Made by a program: the position numbers and the translations under genes | Notes under the pieces: model-generated | What the model was told of the DNA's origin: nothing | Databases searched by the model: none | Seen by the model: only the letters and a program-made list of their open reading frames with translations | From: Flaveria trinervia | Lineage: Eukaryota > Streptophyta > Magnoliopsida > Asterales > Asteraceae | Length of the DNA stretch: 64,000 nt | NCBI GenBank assembly: GCA_025506515.1 | Contig: CM046447.1 | Span: 92,939,910-93,003,909 of the forward strand | Direction of reading: 5' to 3' | Part shown: piece by piece, positions 1-9,518 of the stretch | Position numbering within the stretch: the first letter of the stretch is position 1 | Layout: every line of letters begins with the position of its first letter

Positions 1-588
1 GGATATAGTTGACCCTTTCGAGGGATATAGATGGCCCATCACCCGTTTTCCATCGTGCATATAGTTCGGGTATTGCTCACTGGTCCATACAGAAAGTTAA
101 ACATAAAGATAAAAGTTTACAGAACAGACAAGGCATACAGTAAAGAGAATGAACAATATTTGTTCATATAGTTGATGCGTGCTCGCATATACAGTATAGA
201 GTTGTATTTTACAGAAAAGAGTATTTTCTTATACAACATATAGAAAGTATTTTATTACTTATAAAACTAGAGCTCACTCAGCAACACTGACTTTTATACA
301 TTTTCAGTTGGCAGGTAATTATTGCTGAGGATGGCACGAGGGTGAAGCTACCCGGCAGGAAAAGTCTGACATCCATTCGTACTCTGTGTTGCTGTTGTTT
401 TATAATGCATATAAACAAGTCTTTTGTAAACAGTTAATGATGATGTATTGCTTAACAACAATGTTTTAAATGAAATGAATGGTTTTTGATAAATCATTTC
501 CACTGCTTATGATTGTATAATTCTAATGTTTAATGTTTTAATTGCTATGATTGACCAACTGTGAGGTTTCCGGGAACGGGGCCTTACA
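1..588 (+). mobile_element. 5' LTR of element A1, 3'-terminal 588 bp (family A, Ty3/gypsy)
   Basis: The end is fixed by CCTTACA directly followed by a primer-binding site. The segment matches 7070-7657, the equivalent end of the downstream LTR, over the same length (588 bp) with scattered substitutions. The rest of this LTR lies outside the window. It holds the acceptor-like block (TTTTCAG near 300-307) and the GCTGAGGATGGCACGAGG segment shared with the other family A LTRs. Confidence 0.9.
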
Positions 589-591
589 AGT

Positions 592-604
592 TGGTATCAG
601 AGAC
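592..604 (+). other. Primer-binding site of A1 (initiator Met tRNA type)
   Basis: TGGTATCAGAGAC begins three bases after the LTR end. It differs by one base from TGGTATCAGAGCC at the other sites in this window. This motif is the usual plant Ty3/gypsy site complementary to the 3' end of initiator methionine tRNA. The C-to-A change near its end may weaken priming. Confidence 0.85.
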
Positions 605-706
605 AAAGTTTAAGAGAATTGGGTTAAATAAACTTTTAAAACCTAAACTTAAATTGAAAATGGGACAAATGGAGGGATGTTAGCCCGAGTAGCTACGTGC
701 CATCAG

Positions 707-939
707 GTATGTCTTTTCTTAATGTTAACCGATATTATGTACGCATGCTATTTGATTATGTGCTCTTAGTATATTTAGATACTGATTAAGTCAGGATAGG
801 AGATGCTTGGGGTATGAAGAGTAAAGTAAGTGGCTAATCACAACTGGACACTATAATTAGGGACTTACTATACTTGACATAAACTGAGTATTACCTTGAA
901 TGACCGTGTTAGTGTTTGAATCTTATAGTGTGCTTATAG
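707..939 (+). other. Candidate leader intron upstream of gag (A1)
   Basis: CAG|GTATGT at 704-712 is a good splice-donor match. TTATAG at 934-939 sits three bases before the gag ATG at 943 and could be the acceptor. Both ends are kept in A2 (7658-8490). In element E the acceptor is changed to TTTTGAG. This is a prediction from consensus only. Confidence 0.35.
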
Positions 940-942
940 AGG

Positions 943-2160
943 ATGGCTGGCGGTAGATCTTCAAAGGCCTCTCGCGGTGGAGGTCACGGTGTTGCCCCGC
1001 GACCCAAGAGAGGGAGACCCAGAGTAGAGAAAGTGGTTCATGAAGAACCAGAGACCCCTCATCCGGAGGGTGGCGATGCGAGCGCCGATCTGAGAGCCTC
1101 AGTAAAGGAGGCTGTAGTGGAAGAGGTTCACCAGGTCATGCAGACGATTCTACTGTCTGTGGTGACCAAAGTGATCAAGGCAGTAAAGGATGGGGAAAGA
1201 AAGGAAAGAAACTGGTCCTCGGGAGGACGGGATCAAGCAGAGCCAGAAACGATTCTCTCTGATGATGAGGAGGAGGAAGAAGAGGAGCCTGCGCCGGAGG
1301 CGACCCGAGGATGTAACTATGGGGCGTTTATAAGATGCAAGCCCCCTACTTTCGATGGAAACGGCACTGCGATAGCTGCTTACCGGTAGGTAAGGAGATG
1401 GAGGCTTTCCTCGATATTAGTGAGTGCCGTGAGGATCAGAAGGTGAAATTCGTTACCCACTCCTTTGTGGACTCGGATTTGTGCTGGTCGGACAACATTG
1501 TCCAAGCCGAGGTAGCAGGGCCATTGGAAGAATGAGATGGCCTGAACTGAAGAAGCTAGTGATCGAGGAATTCTGTCCTCACAGAGAGATGGACAAGGTA
1601 GAAAGAGATTTCCTGCAGCTGGAGGCGGGAACGATGACACACTAGTAGTACACCACCAAATTCAATGAAATGGTGCGGTTGGTGCCCGATCAAGTGACAC
1701 CATTGTCACGAAGATTAAAAGATACATCCAGGGGCTGCCGGCAGATATCCGTAGGCATATGATTACCGCCCGGCTGAGCACTTTTAGGTCGGCGGTTGAC
1801 TTGGCTGGCAGATTGTATGATGAGCGCGAGGTGGTGGTGGCTGAGGTGAATAAGAAGGACGGTGGTAGCCAGAACTGGAATGGGAAACGGTTTGGATGTG
1901 GTAGAACTGCTCCAAACAAGAAGGTGGCAAAGGTGGGTGACCGACGTGTGGTCACATCTGGATCAGGGCTGAGGAGGTGTGACAAATGTGGAAGGGAGCA
2001 TACTAGTGAGTGCAGGATGGGGATGAACGTATGGTTCATGTGTGGCCAACCTGGCCACATCGCTAGAGACTGTAAGAAGCCGAGGGCGGAGAGCTCTGGA
2101 GCAAAGAAGAAGAAGCCGGAGGAAGGAGGGCAGAGGGCAAGTGCTAGAGCTTACACTATG
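943..2160 (+). pseudogene. gag: gag of element A1 (broken), with AT-hook-like N terminus and CCHC knuckles
   Basis: Gag coats the element RNA and forms the particle. The ATG at 943 opens a Gly/Arg-rich N terminus with an AT-hook-like KRGRPR (residues 22-27). A heptad-like segment and an acidic run of Glu/Asp follow. The gag core is recognisable (FDGNG, then MEAFLDISE, then LCW). Near 1980-2080 is a double zinc-knuckle region: CDKCGREHTSEC, then a CCHC whose first Cys is kept (CGQPGHIARDC). Breaks: TGG to TAG at 1387, a one-base deletion just after it, another near 1508, and two consecutive CAG to TAG changes at 1643-1648. It cannot give full-length Gag. Confidence 0.88.
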
Positions 2161-2700
2161 ACCCGGGAGGAAGCTAGAGCTGATCCCGATGTTGTGTCAG
2201 GTATGTTTCTAGTAAACCAAACTTGTGCCTCTGTATTGTTTGATTATGGTGCTAGCAGGAGTTTTATTTCCACTACATTTTGTGCTAAGTTGCCTGTTAG
2301 TAGTAGAAAGGTCAGTGCATCATTCGATGTAGAAACTGCTATTGGTAAGTCCACTAGAATTACTGATGTGATAGAGGACTGTGCCATAGAACTAGAAGGT
2401 CATAGGTTTGCTGCTAGGTTACACGTGATACCCCTAGGTGGATTTGATGTAGTACTACTGGTTAGCAACCTATGAAGCAAACATCATGTGTCACAAGAAG
2501 ATGATCCGATTGACAACGCCGGACGAGAATAAGGTGATGGTTTATGGTGATCACGTCACGACGATCCCGAAGGTGATTTCGATGGCGGTGGCGGTGGCGG
2601 GAAAGTGCATGAGGCATGGATGTAATGCCTACTTGACCTAGGTAAAGGATGTAGACGCGCCAACACCACAACTATCTGATGTACCAGTTGTGTGTGGCTT
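2161..2700 (+). pseudogene. pro: Aspartic protease region of A1 (broken)
   Basis: This is the retroviral-type protease that would process Gag-Pol. It is in frame with the zinc-knuckle part of the reading frame 1759-2475. The active-site motif reads FDYGAS instead of the FDSGAS seen in element E: the catalytic Asp is kept but the next residue is Tyr. The flap-side segment (CAIELEGHRFAARLHVIPLG) is intact. An 8-bp deletion near 2458 removes the GMKW segment present in E and shifts the frame, ending the reading frame at 2475. A TAG also lies at 2640. Confidence 0.82.
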
Positions 2701-4088
2701 TCCGGATGTGTTTCCAGAAGACTTACCCGGCGTGCCACCGGATCGCGATATTGAGTTCCAAATTGACTTGATACCCGGTGCTCAACCCGTTGCCAAAGCA
2801 CCATATCGATTAGCTCCTGAAAGAACTCATGGAACAGTTGCAAGAGCTGCTCGATAAGGGGTTCATTAGACCGAGTATCTCTCCCTGGGGTGCTCCGGTC
2901 CTGTTTGTGAAAAGAAATATGGTAGTATGAGGATGTGTATTGACTACCGAGAGCTGAACAAGTTAAAGGTGAAGAATCGATACCCCCTACCAAGAATAGA
3001 TGATCTGTTTGATCAGCTCCAAGGTGCCAGTTGGTTTTCAAGGATAGATCTTCGATCTGGTTACCATCAGCTGAGGTGAAGGAGCAGGATATCCCTAAGA
3101 CAGCTTTTCTCACGCGCTACGGTCACTATGAATTCCTTGTTATGTCATTTGGTCTGACCAATGCGCCAGCTGCTTTTATGGACTTGATGAATCGAGTGTG
3201 TCGGCCAATGTTAGATAAATCAGTGATTGTGTTTATTGATGATATGCGGATCACATTCAGGAGGTGTTAGAGACCTTAAGAAGGGAGAAGTTGTATGCCA
3301 AATTCTCCAATTGCGCGTTCTATTTACACGAAGTTCAATTCTTAGGTCACGTGATAAATCCAAAGGGGATTATGGTAGACCCTGCTAAGGTGGAGGCTAT
3401 GATGCAATGGAAGTCTCCAAGGACGCCATCCGAGATTCGTAGTTTCTTGGGGTTGGTAGGGTATTATCGAAGGTTCATTCACGACTTTTCCAAGATCGCT
3501 TCTCCCCTGACCAAGTTGACCTGGAAGGATGTAAAGTTTATATGGGGTCAAGCCCAAGAACAAGCGTTTGAGGAGTTAAAGGTGAGGTTGACTCAAGCTC
3601 CTGTCTTGTCATTACCCAAAGAAAGCAAGGATTTGGTGGTATATTCAGATGCTTCTTACTCAGGGTTAGGGTGTGTATTAATGCAAAGAGGGAAGGTTAT
3701 AGCCTATGCATCCCGACAGTTGAATGTTCATGAGGTCAACTACCCTACTCATGACCTAGAGCTAGCAGTCATGGTCTTTGCACTAAAGATTTGGAGGCAC
3801 TATCTGTACAGGACGAAGTGCACCATTTTCACGGACCACAAGAGCTTGAAGTACTTCTTCGGGCAAAAAGATCTGAATATGAGGCAGAGGCGATGGTTGG
3901 AGCTTATAAAGGATTATGATTGCAAGATCCATTACCATCCGGGCAAAGCCAACGTGGTGGCCGATGCTCTTAGCCGGAAGGAGAGGCCCGAGCCGATTCG
4001 GGTGAAAGCATACCAACTGATCATGACCTCTGATGTAATGAAGCAAGTCAAGGAGTTTCAGGATGAGGCATTAAAAGAGATCATCTAA
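2701..4088 (+). pseudogene. pol: Reverse transcriptase and RNase H of A1 (broken)
   Basis: RT copies element RNA to DNA and RNase H removes the RNA strand. Recognisable pieces are the finger region (FIRPSISPWGAP type, near 2860), palm segments FLVMSFGLTNAPAAF and VFIDD (3031-3270), then thumb, connection and RNase H in one reading frame at 3264-4088 (YSDASYSGLGC, HDLELA, FTDHKS). Breaks: a small deletion near 2818, base losses near 2910 and 3076, and about 36 bp missing immediately after FIDD relative to E, which removes the ILIYS strand next to the catalytic Asp pair. RNase H itself looks intact. Confidence 0.88.
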
Positions 4089-4119
4089 ACTCTGAAAGAA
4101 TGAGAGGTCTGGTTGGGGA

Positions 4120-5459
4120 ATTGGGTGAAAACACACTTGGTGTTAAAACTCGATTTGGACGGTGTGGATTCCTCGTTTCGGGGATCTACGTGTGAGGATT
4201 TTGGATGAAGCTCACAAGACTCGATACTCCATTCATCCGGGTGCCACAAAGATGTATCAAGATATGAAGAAAGATTATTGGTGGCCGGTATGAAGCGTGA
4301 TGTGGTGGAGTTTGTGAGTAAGTGCCTTACTTGCCTACAGGTGAAGGCGAAACATCAGAAGCCATATGGGAAGATCCAACCTTTGGATATACCGGAATGG
4401 AAGTGGGAGCACATCACCATGGATTTCATTACAAAGCTACCACGTACTCCGAAGGGGTACAACGCCATATGGGTGATTGTTGACCGCTTGACGAAGAGTG
4501 CTCACTTCCTACCGCTCCATGAGACATATTCATCCGAGAGGTTGGCTGACTTGTTCATGAAGGAGATTGTAACTCTCATGGTGTACCAGTGTCCATTGTG
4601 TCTGATCGTGACACCCGTTTACGTCTAAATTCTGGACGAAATTCCACGATGCCATGGGGACGAGGTTACATATTAGCACGGCTTATCATCCCCAAACTGA
4701 TGGTCAGTCAGAGAGGACCATTCAGACGTTGGATGACATGCTTCAGGCATGTGTAATCGATTTTGGTGGAAGTTGGGACGACCACTTACCGTTAGCCGAG
4801 TTCTCATACAACAACAACTATCATGTCAGCATTGGTATGCCACCATATGAGATGCTATACGGTAGGAGATACAGAACACCCGTTTGTTGGGGTGACATTG
4901 GTCAGAAAGAGTTGGGAAGCGTTGAGGTAATCGAGGCTACGACTGAGAAGCTTGAGAGTATCAAAGCCTTCATGAAGGCAGCCAAAGATAGACAAAAGTC
5001 GTATGCCGATAAACGACGTAGACCAATTGAGTTCCAAGTGGGTGACTGGGTTATGTTGAAGGTCTCATCTTGGAAGGGTATTATCAGATTCAGGAAGCGG
5101 GGCAAGTTGAGCCCAAGATATATAGGCCCTTTTCAAATCATTGCTCGAGTAAGAGAGGTGGCCTATAGATTGGAGTTGCCAGATGAGTTAAGTGGAATTC
5201 ACCCAACATTCCATGTATCTTATTTGAGAAAGTGCTTAGCTGATGAAGACATGATTGTTCCATTAGAGGACATTGAAGTTGATGAAAGGCTCAATTATGT
5301 GGAGCAACCAGTGGCAATCATCGATCGTAAAGAGAAGAGGCTGAGAAATAAAGTGGTTCCTCTTGTGCGTATACAGTGGAAGCACAGGAAGGGATCCAAA
5401 TCTACATAGGAAACTGAGGAGGAGATGAGGCAGCATTATCCTCGTCTGTTTGAGGAATA
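4120..5459 (+). pseudogene. int: Integrase and chromodomain-like tail of A1 (broken)
   Basis: Integrase inserts the DNA copy; the chromodomain-like tail is thought in this lineage to steer insertion to heterochromatin. The HHCC finger (H-x6-H, then CLTC) is near 4205-4340. The core begins MDFITKLP, and the catalytic Glu lies in QSERTIQTL (4654-5409 frame). Frameshifts occur near 4288, 4575 and 4620, and the second catalytic Asp segment is out of frame. The C-terminal GPF...YRLELP and VEQPVAIIDR portion is well kept, but TGG to TAG at 5407 cuts the chromodomain before its final helix. Confidence 0.87.
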
Positions 5460-5485
5460 ACAGGTTTTGGGGACGAAACCTATAT

Positions 5486-5499
5486 AAGGGGGGTGGACT
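5486..5499 (+). other. Polypurine tract of A1
   Basis: AAGGGGGGTGGACT lies directly before the LTR start TGTAACACCC. A GGGACGAAA motif sits about 15 bp upstream, as it does in families B and C. The tract would prime plus-strand DNA. Confidence 0.8.
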
Positions 5500-5900
5500 T
5501 GTAACACCCGGTTATTTTCTTAAAGATAAGATATAAAGAATAAGAGAAAAAAAGGTGATTAAGTCCAAGTGGAGGGACTAAAAGTATGAAAAGGACAAAA
5601 ATCTTTGAAAAGTTGGTGTAAAAGTGGGCATGGCCGCCCACCCTCATTTCACATCACCATTTCTTCGGTTTTAGAGAGTGAGAGCAGGGGAAACTCTTGG
5701 CTTGTAGCAGCAGAAGAAGAAGTGAACGAATTCAAGGTAAGAATTCATGGTTTTTATGTGTTTGTGACGGGTTTTATCCTGGTTATGTGTTTATGTGCTT
5801 ATGGGTTGTGTTTGTGCTCGGGTGTGTGTGTTTTTGGTGTTATTTTTAGGTATTTGAACTCTTTGCAAGCGGGTTAAAAGGAAGAACACACAAGTTGCAC

Positions 5901-5960
5901 CAGGTGAGTTCTAGACCCTGGTTTTTACTTGTTTTCAAACATCTTTTGGGCTGAAAATGT
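5901..5960 (+). promoter_or_regulatory. LTR block shared across families (donor-like, hairpin-forming)
   Basis: CAG|GTGAGTTCTAGACC is followed by a T-rich run and then a possible stem of TTTTCA (5932-5937) with TGAAAA (5952-5957). The same layout occurs in B (8796-8850 and 40942-41000), C (14844-14895 and its copies), D (antisense, about 39910-39970), E (52909-52965 and 59911-59968), F (51732-51785) and G (antisense, 63580-63640). Role unknown; a splice donor or RNA structure is inferred. Confidence 0.6.
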
Positions 5961-6136
5961 ATTTAAATGATTTTTACAATGTTTGAGTATGTGTGCCCGT
6001 ATGTAATGTACATGTTGTATGTTGATTCTTGAATGCTTATAGGTTATTCATGTTTAGAATAGCCACATTAAGCTTAGAACAGATGCATTTGATGATTGGC
6101 TGTGAAAGCATACTAGAAACATGTTGAACAGAAGGT

Positions 6137-6540
6137 CATGCGCCTAGATAAGGCTCATGCGCCTGAAAATGCCTTAGAAAGAATTAAGTGTAATCCATGC
6201 GCCCAAACAGTAGCCCATGTGCCTAAGATTACCTTAGAAATGTTTAAGTACAGCCCATGCGCCTGAACAGTAGCCTATGCGCATAAAAATGTTAGCCGGA
6301 CGACTAAGTGTAGGGCCATGTGCCCTAATAGTGCCCATGCGCCCAAGTGGCCCATGCGCCTAAGTGTCCATGCGTCCGAATAACCCATGCACCCAAGTGT
6401 TCATACGCACAAATAGTGCCCATACGCCTGAATAATTCATGTGCCTAAAGTAAAAAAATGTTTTAAATGTTGGCTGATGCGCCTACATAGTGATGAAACG
6501 CCGAACAGGGCTCATGCGCCCAAATAGTTCCCATGCGCCT
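6137..6540 (+). repeat. Octamer array CATGCGCC in the family A LTR
   Basis: About 17 copies of CATGCGCC(T/C) and close variants lie about 16-20 bp apart, with some gaps of about 40 bp where one is missing. Many variants are CATGTGCC, CATGCACC or CATACGCC, most of them simple C-to-T or G-to-A changes at the CpG. The unit looks like a decayed ~20-bp tandem repeat. Confidence 0.85.
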
Positions 6541-6846
6541 AAGCACTTAGAAATTTTTATAGAATTTTTCTGGGAGTATGTGCTTTAGGGTTTTGACCGA
6601 GGTTGACTAAGGGCTTATTAATGATGATGTTTCATGCATGATATGATTACTTATGATTTTTCCTTATTATTGTTATTGCTATTATTATTATCACTTATAG
6701 TATGTGACTTTACGTGGTATGTTATTATTGTAACGTAAAGTATACCGTAATAATAAAGTGAAAGAGCAATAAAGAAAAGAAGAGGAACATTAATGAAAAT
6801 GTTAACAAGTCTGGAAAGCTTACAGGAGGTACACGACCATGTTGTC

Positions 6847-6896
6847 GTTAGCTCAACTGTGCTGCGGGTTAGCTACCCTATTATGCACACAGGGTC
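6847..6896 (+). promoter_or_regulatory. Conserved LTR block GTTAGCTCAACTGTG
   Basis: The segment GTTAGCTCAACTGTG, then GGGTTAGCTACCC, then GCACACAGGG is found at the same relative place in E (53823-53870, 60850-60898), antisense in D (about 39040-39085) and more weakly in G (about 63025-63060), and twice in F (61919 and 62026). Function unknown. Confidence 0.6.
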
Positions 6897-6972
6897 AATC
6901 AATTGAGATTGGCATGACCTTTGCAGCGTGTCCTGGGTGATTGGGTTGGCCTTGTACACTGTACACAGAACC

Positions 6973-7101
6973 CTTTCGAGGGATAAAGTTGACCCTTTTC
7001 GGGGGATATAGTTGACTCTTTTGAGGGATACAGTTGTCCCTTTCGGGGGATACAGTTGACCCTTTCGGGGGATACAGTTGACCCTTTCGAGGGATATAGA
7101 T
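6973..7101 (+). repeat. 22-bp minisatellite in the family A LTR
   Basis: About six imperfect units of the type GATACAGTTGACCCTTTCGG stand in tandem. Element E has only about three units in each LTR (about 53945-54012 and 60972-61037), so the copy number varies between insertions. Confidence 0.85.
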
Positions 7102-7657
7102 GGCCCATCACCCGTTTTCCATCGCGCATCTAGTTGGGGTATTGCTCACTGGTCCATACAGAAAGTGAAACATACAGATAAAAGTTTACAGAACAGACAA
7201 GGCATACAGTAAAGAGAACGAACAATATTTGTTCATATAGTTGATGCGTGCTCGCATATATAGTACAGAGTTGTATTTTACAGAAAAGAGTATTTTCTTA
7301 TACAACACATAGAAAGTATTTTATTACTTATAAAACTAGAGCTCACTCAGCAACACTGAAATTTATACATTTTCAGTTGGCAGGTAATTATTATTGAGGA
7401 TGGCACGAGGGTGAAGCTACCCGGCAGGAAAAGTCTGACATCCATTCGTACTCTGTGTTGCTGTTGTTTTGTAATGCATATAAACAAGTCTTTTGTAAAC
7501 AGTTAATGGTGATGTATTGCTTAACAACAGTGTTTTAAATGAAATGAATGGTTTTTGATAAATCATTTCCACTGCTTAAGATTGTATAATTCTAATGTTT
7601 AATGTTTTAATTGCTATGATTGACCAACTGTGAGGTTTCCAGGAACGGGGCCTTACA

Positions 7658-8490
7658 AGTTGGTATCAGAGCCAAAGTTTAAGAGAATTGGGTTAAATAA
7701 ACTTTTAAAACCTAAACTGAAAATGGGACAAATGGAGGGATGTCAGCCCGAGTAGCTACGTGCCATCAGGTATGTCTTTTCTTAATGTTAACCGGTATTA
7801 TGTACGCATGCTATTTGATTATGTGCTCTTAGTAGATTTAGATACTGATTAAGTCAGGATAGGAGATGCTTGGGGTATGAAAAGTAAAGTAAGTGGCTAA
7901 TCACAACTGGCCACTATAATTAGGGACTTACTATACTTGACATAAACCGAGTATTACCTTGAATGAACGTGTTAGTGTTTGAATTTTATAGTGTGCTTAT
8001 AGAGGATGGTTGGCGGTAGATCTTCAAAGGCCTCTCGCGGTGGAGGTCACGGTGTTGCCCCGCGACCCAAGAGAGGGAGACCCAGAGTAGAGAAAGTGGT
8101 TCATGAAGAACCAGAGACCCCTCATCCGGAGGGTGGCAACAAAAGCGCCAATCTGAGAGCCTTAGTATAGGAGGCTGTAGTGGTAGAGGTTCACCAGGTC
8201 ATGCAGACGATTCTACCGTCTGTGGTGACCGAAGTGATCAAGGTAGTAAGGGATGGGGAAAGAAAGGAAAAAAACCGGTCCTCGGGAGGACGGGATCAAC
8301 CAGAGCCGGAAACGGTTCTCTCTGATGATGAGGAGGAGGAAGAAGAGGAGCCTGCGCCGGAGGCGACCCGAGGCTGTAACTATGGGGTGTTTATGAGATG
8401 CAAACCCCCTACTTTCGATGGAAACGACACTACGGCAGCTGCTCACCGGTGGGTAAGGGAGATGGAGGCTGTCCTCGATATCAGTGAGTG
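7658..8490 (+). mobile_element. Truncated internal region of element A2
   Basis: It begins immediately after the LTR with primer-binding site TGGTATCAGAGCC (7661-7673). It matches the A1 leader and gag start closely, then stops inside gag at about 8490. There it joins mid-LTR sequence of family B (matches 40640 and 42960). The junction carries only a few bases of similarity (gtga/atga), as expected of a deletion joined by illegitimate recombination. Confidence 0.85.
8006..8490 (+). pseudogene. gag: gag N-terminal fragment of A2
   Basis: The ATG at 8006 opens the same N terminus as in A1 and E, with the KRGRPR AT-hook-like motif intact. A TAG at 8168-8170 (AGTATAGGAG, where A1 has AGTAAAGGAG) breaks it. 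The reading frame resumes at 8180 and runs through the acidic run and FDGNDT to MEAVLDISE, ending at the 8490 breakpoint. The zinc knuckle and everything downstream are missing. Confidence 0.82.
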
Positions 8491-9518
8491 AAAGTTGTCC
8501 GGGAGACTTTGAACTAGTCAAGAATAAATTTTTATAATTTTATGAAACCGTTTGATATTTTTAAAACTTTTTTAAACACATACCAAACATTCTATCCAAA
8601 ATCTAAACTTGATGCAATAATCCTTTTTCAATTTACCTTTCTCTTTTTAGCATTCTATAAACGTCCTAACTTCTTGTAAAGAATTCCAAACTCAAGTTTT
8701 TGTGTCTTTTTATCATTTAGGACATCACCTTTGACTCTTGACATCCAAGCTTTCTTATGTACTCTACAACCATCACTATACTTGTGAGTTTTATATGTGA
8801 GTTCTCCATGCTCCTTTTTACTTTATTTCACACCTTTTGGGGTGAAACATATTAACTTTATCAACTTACACTTGTAAACATCTTGATACTTGTAGATGCA
8901 CATGCAATTCATCTTTAAGTTTTTGTCATGGTTATTTGTGTTATTGTAAGTCTTATATGAGATACATATTTTGTTTACAATCATTAACTCTTGCTAGCCT
9001 AGCGACATCTTAGATCTATGGGTCTGACAAGCCTATTTGCTGCTAAAGCCGATGTATTGCCGGCTCCTGATGATGTATGACTTGTTCATCATGGGAACCA
9101 AGTATACTTAGCCAATCATATAAACTTGTAATTAAGTCAAGATTTGATTGTAGCTATATGTGTTTTATAAACTTGCCTAATTCATAACCATTGACTTGAA
9201 TTGCTACTTGTAAATCTTTTTTATATATATGTTTAACCTATGGGAACTCATCAAATTTCAAAGTTGACAATTTATTTTTAACATGTTTCAGGTTTGATAT
9301 TTGAGGATCTCTTAATGCTCATATAAGACTTGGACCTAGTTTAACTAAATATTTTGTTTGCTTTGATTATATCTGTTGTATTGTACTGATTTATTGTCTT
9401 GTATTGTTCTATGAAAAATGATAATTAATATTATTCCAAGATATTTAGTTCCGTGTGCTATGAACAATCGTTTCACAATCGTCCGCCCTGATGATTCCGC
9501 CATCGGTCGGGGTGTGAG
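8491..9518 (+). mobile_element. 5' LTR of element B, truncated at its 5' side
   Basis: It matches 40636-41667 and 42962-44301. The 3' end is GGTGTGAG, where the other copies end TGTGACA, followed by a primer-binding site. It carries the shared GTGAGTTC block with the stem TTTCAC (8826-8831)/GTGAAA (8842-8847), the GGTCTGACAAGCC segment (9020) and an acceptor-like TTTCAG (9286-9291). Confidence 0.87.

Larger units (their letters stand above)
5904..7376 (+). other. Candidate intron inside the family A LTR
   Basis: It is bounded by CAG|GTGAGT and by TTTTCAG after a T-rich stretch. A smaller upstream candidate (5737-5849) runs from AAG|GTAAGA to TTTTTAG. In D the donor is AAG|GTAAGT, a changed sequence that is still a good donor. 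Family A to D LTRs all have a TTTCAG-type site downstream, though C LTR1 has CAT there. No transcript evidence is available. Confidence 0.35.
5500..7657 (+). mobile_element. Complete family A LTR shared by A1 (as 3' LTR) and A2 (as 5' LTR)
   Basis: It runs from TGTAACACCC to CCTTACA, 2158 bp. A polypurine tract precedes it, marking it as the 3' LTR of A1, yet a primer-binding site and internal sequence follow directly, making it also the 5' LTR of A2. A tataaag lies at 5532-5538. Within it are a first donor (AAG|GTAAGA, 5736), the shared GTGAGTTC block (5901-5960), the octamer array, a 22-bp minisatellite and an acceptor-like TTTCAG (7371-7376). No 5-bp duplication can separate two elements here, so this looks like an LTR-LTR recombination product. 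Confidence 0.9.

Noticed and set aside
3230..3250. Novel RT with an altered region after FIDD
   Set aside because: The difference is a ~36-bp deletion relative to element E within an already frameshifted copy.
5605..5877. 90-residue frame with a hydrophobic stretch in the LTR
   Set aside because: It spans two candidate splice signals, and element E does not keep the frame open; probably chance.
6137..6540. CRISPR-like array of regularly spaced short repeats
   Set aside because: The repeat is only 8-9 bp, the spacing is irregular, there are no cas genes, and the array sits inside a plant LTR in several copies.
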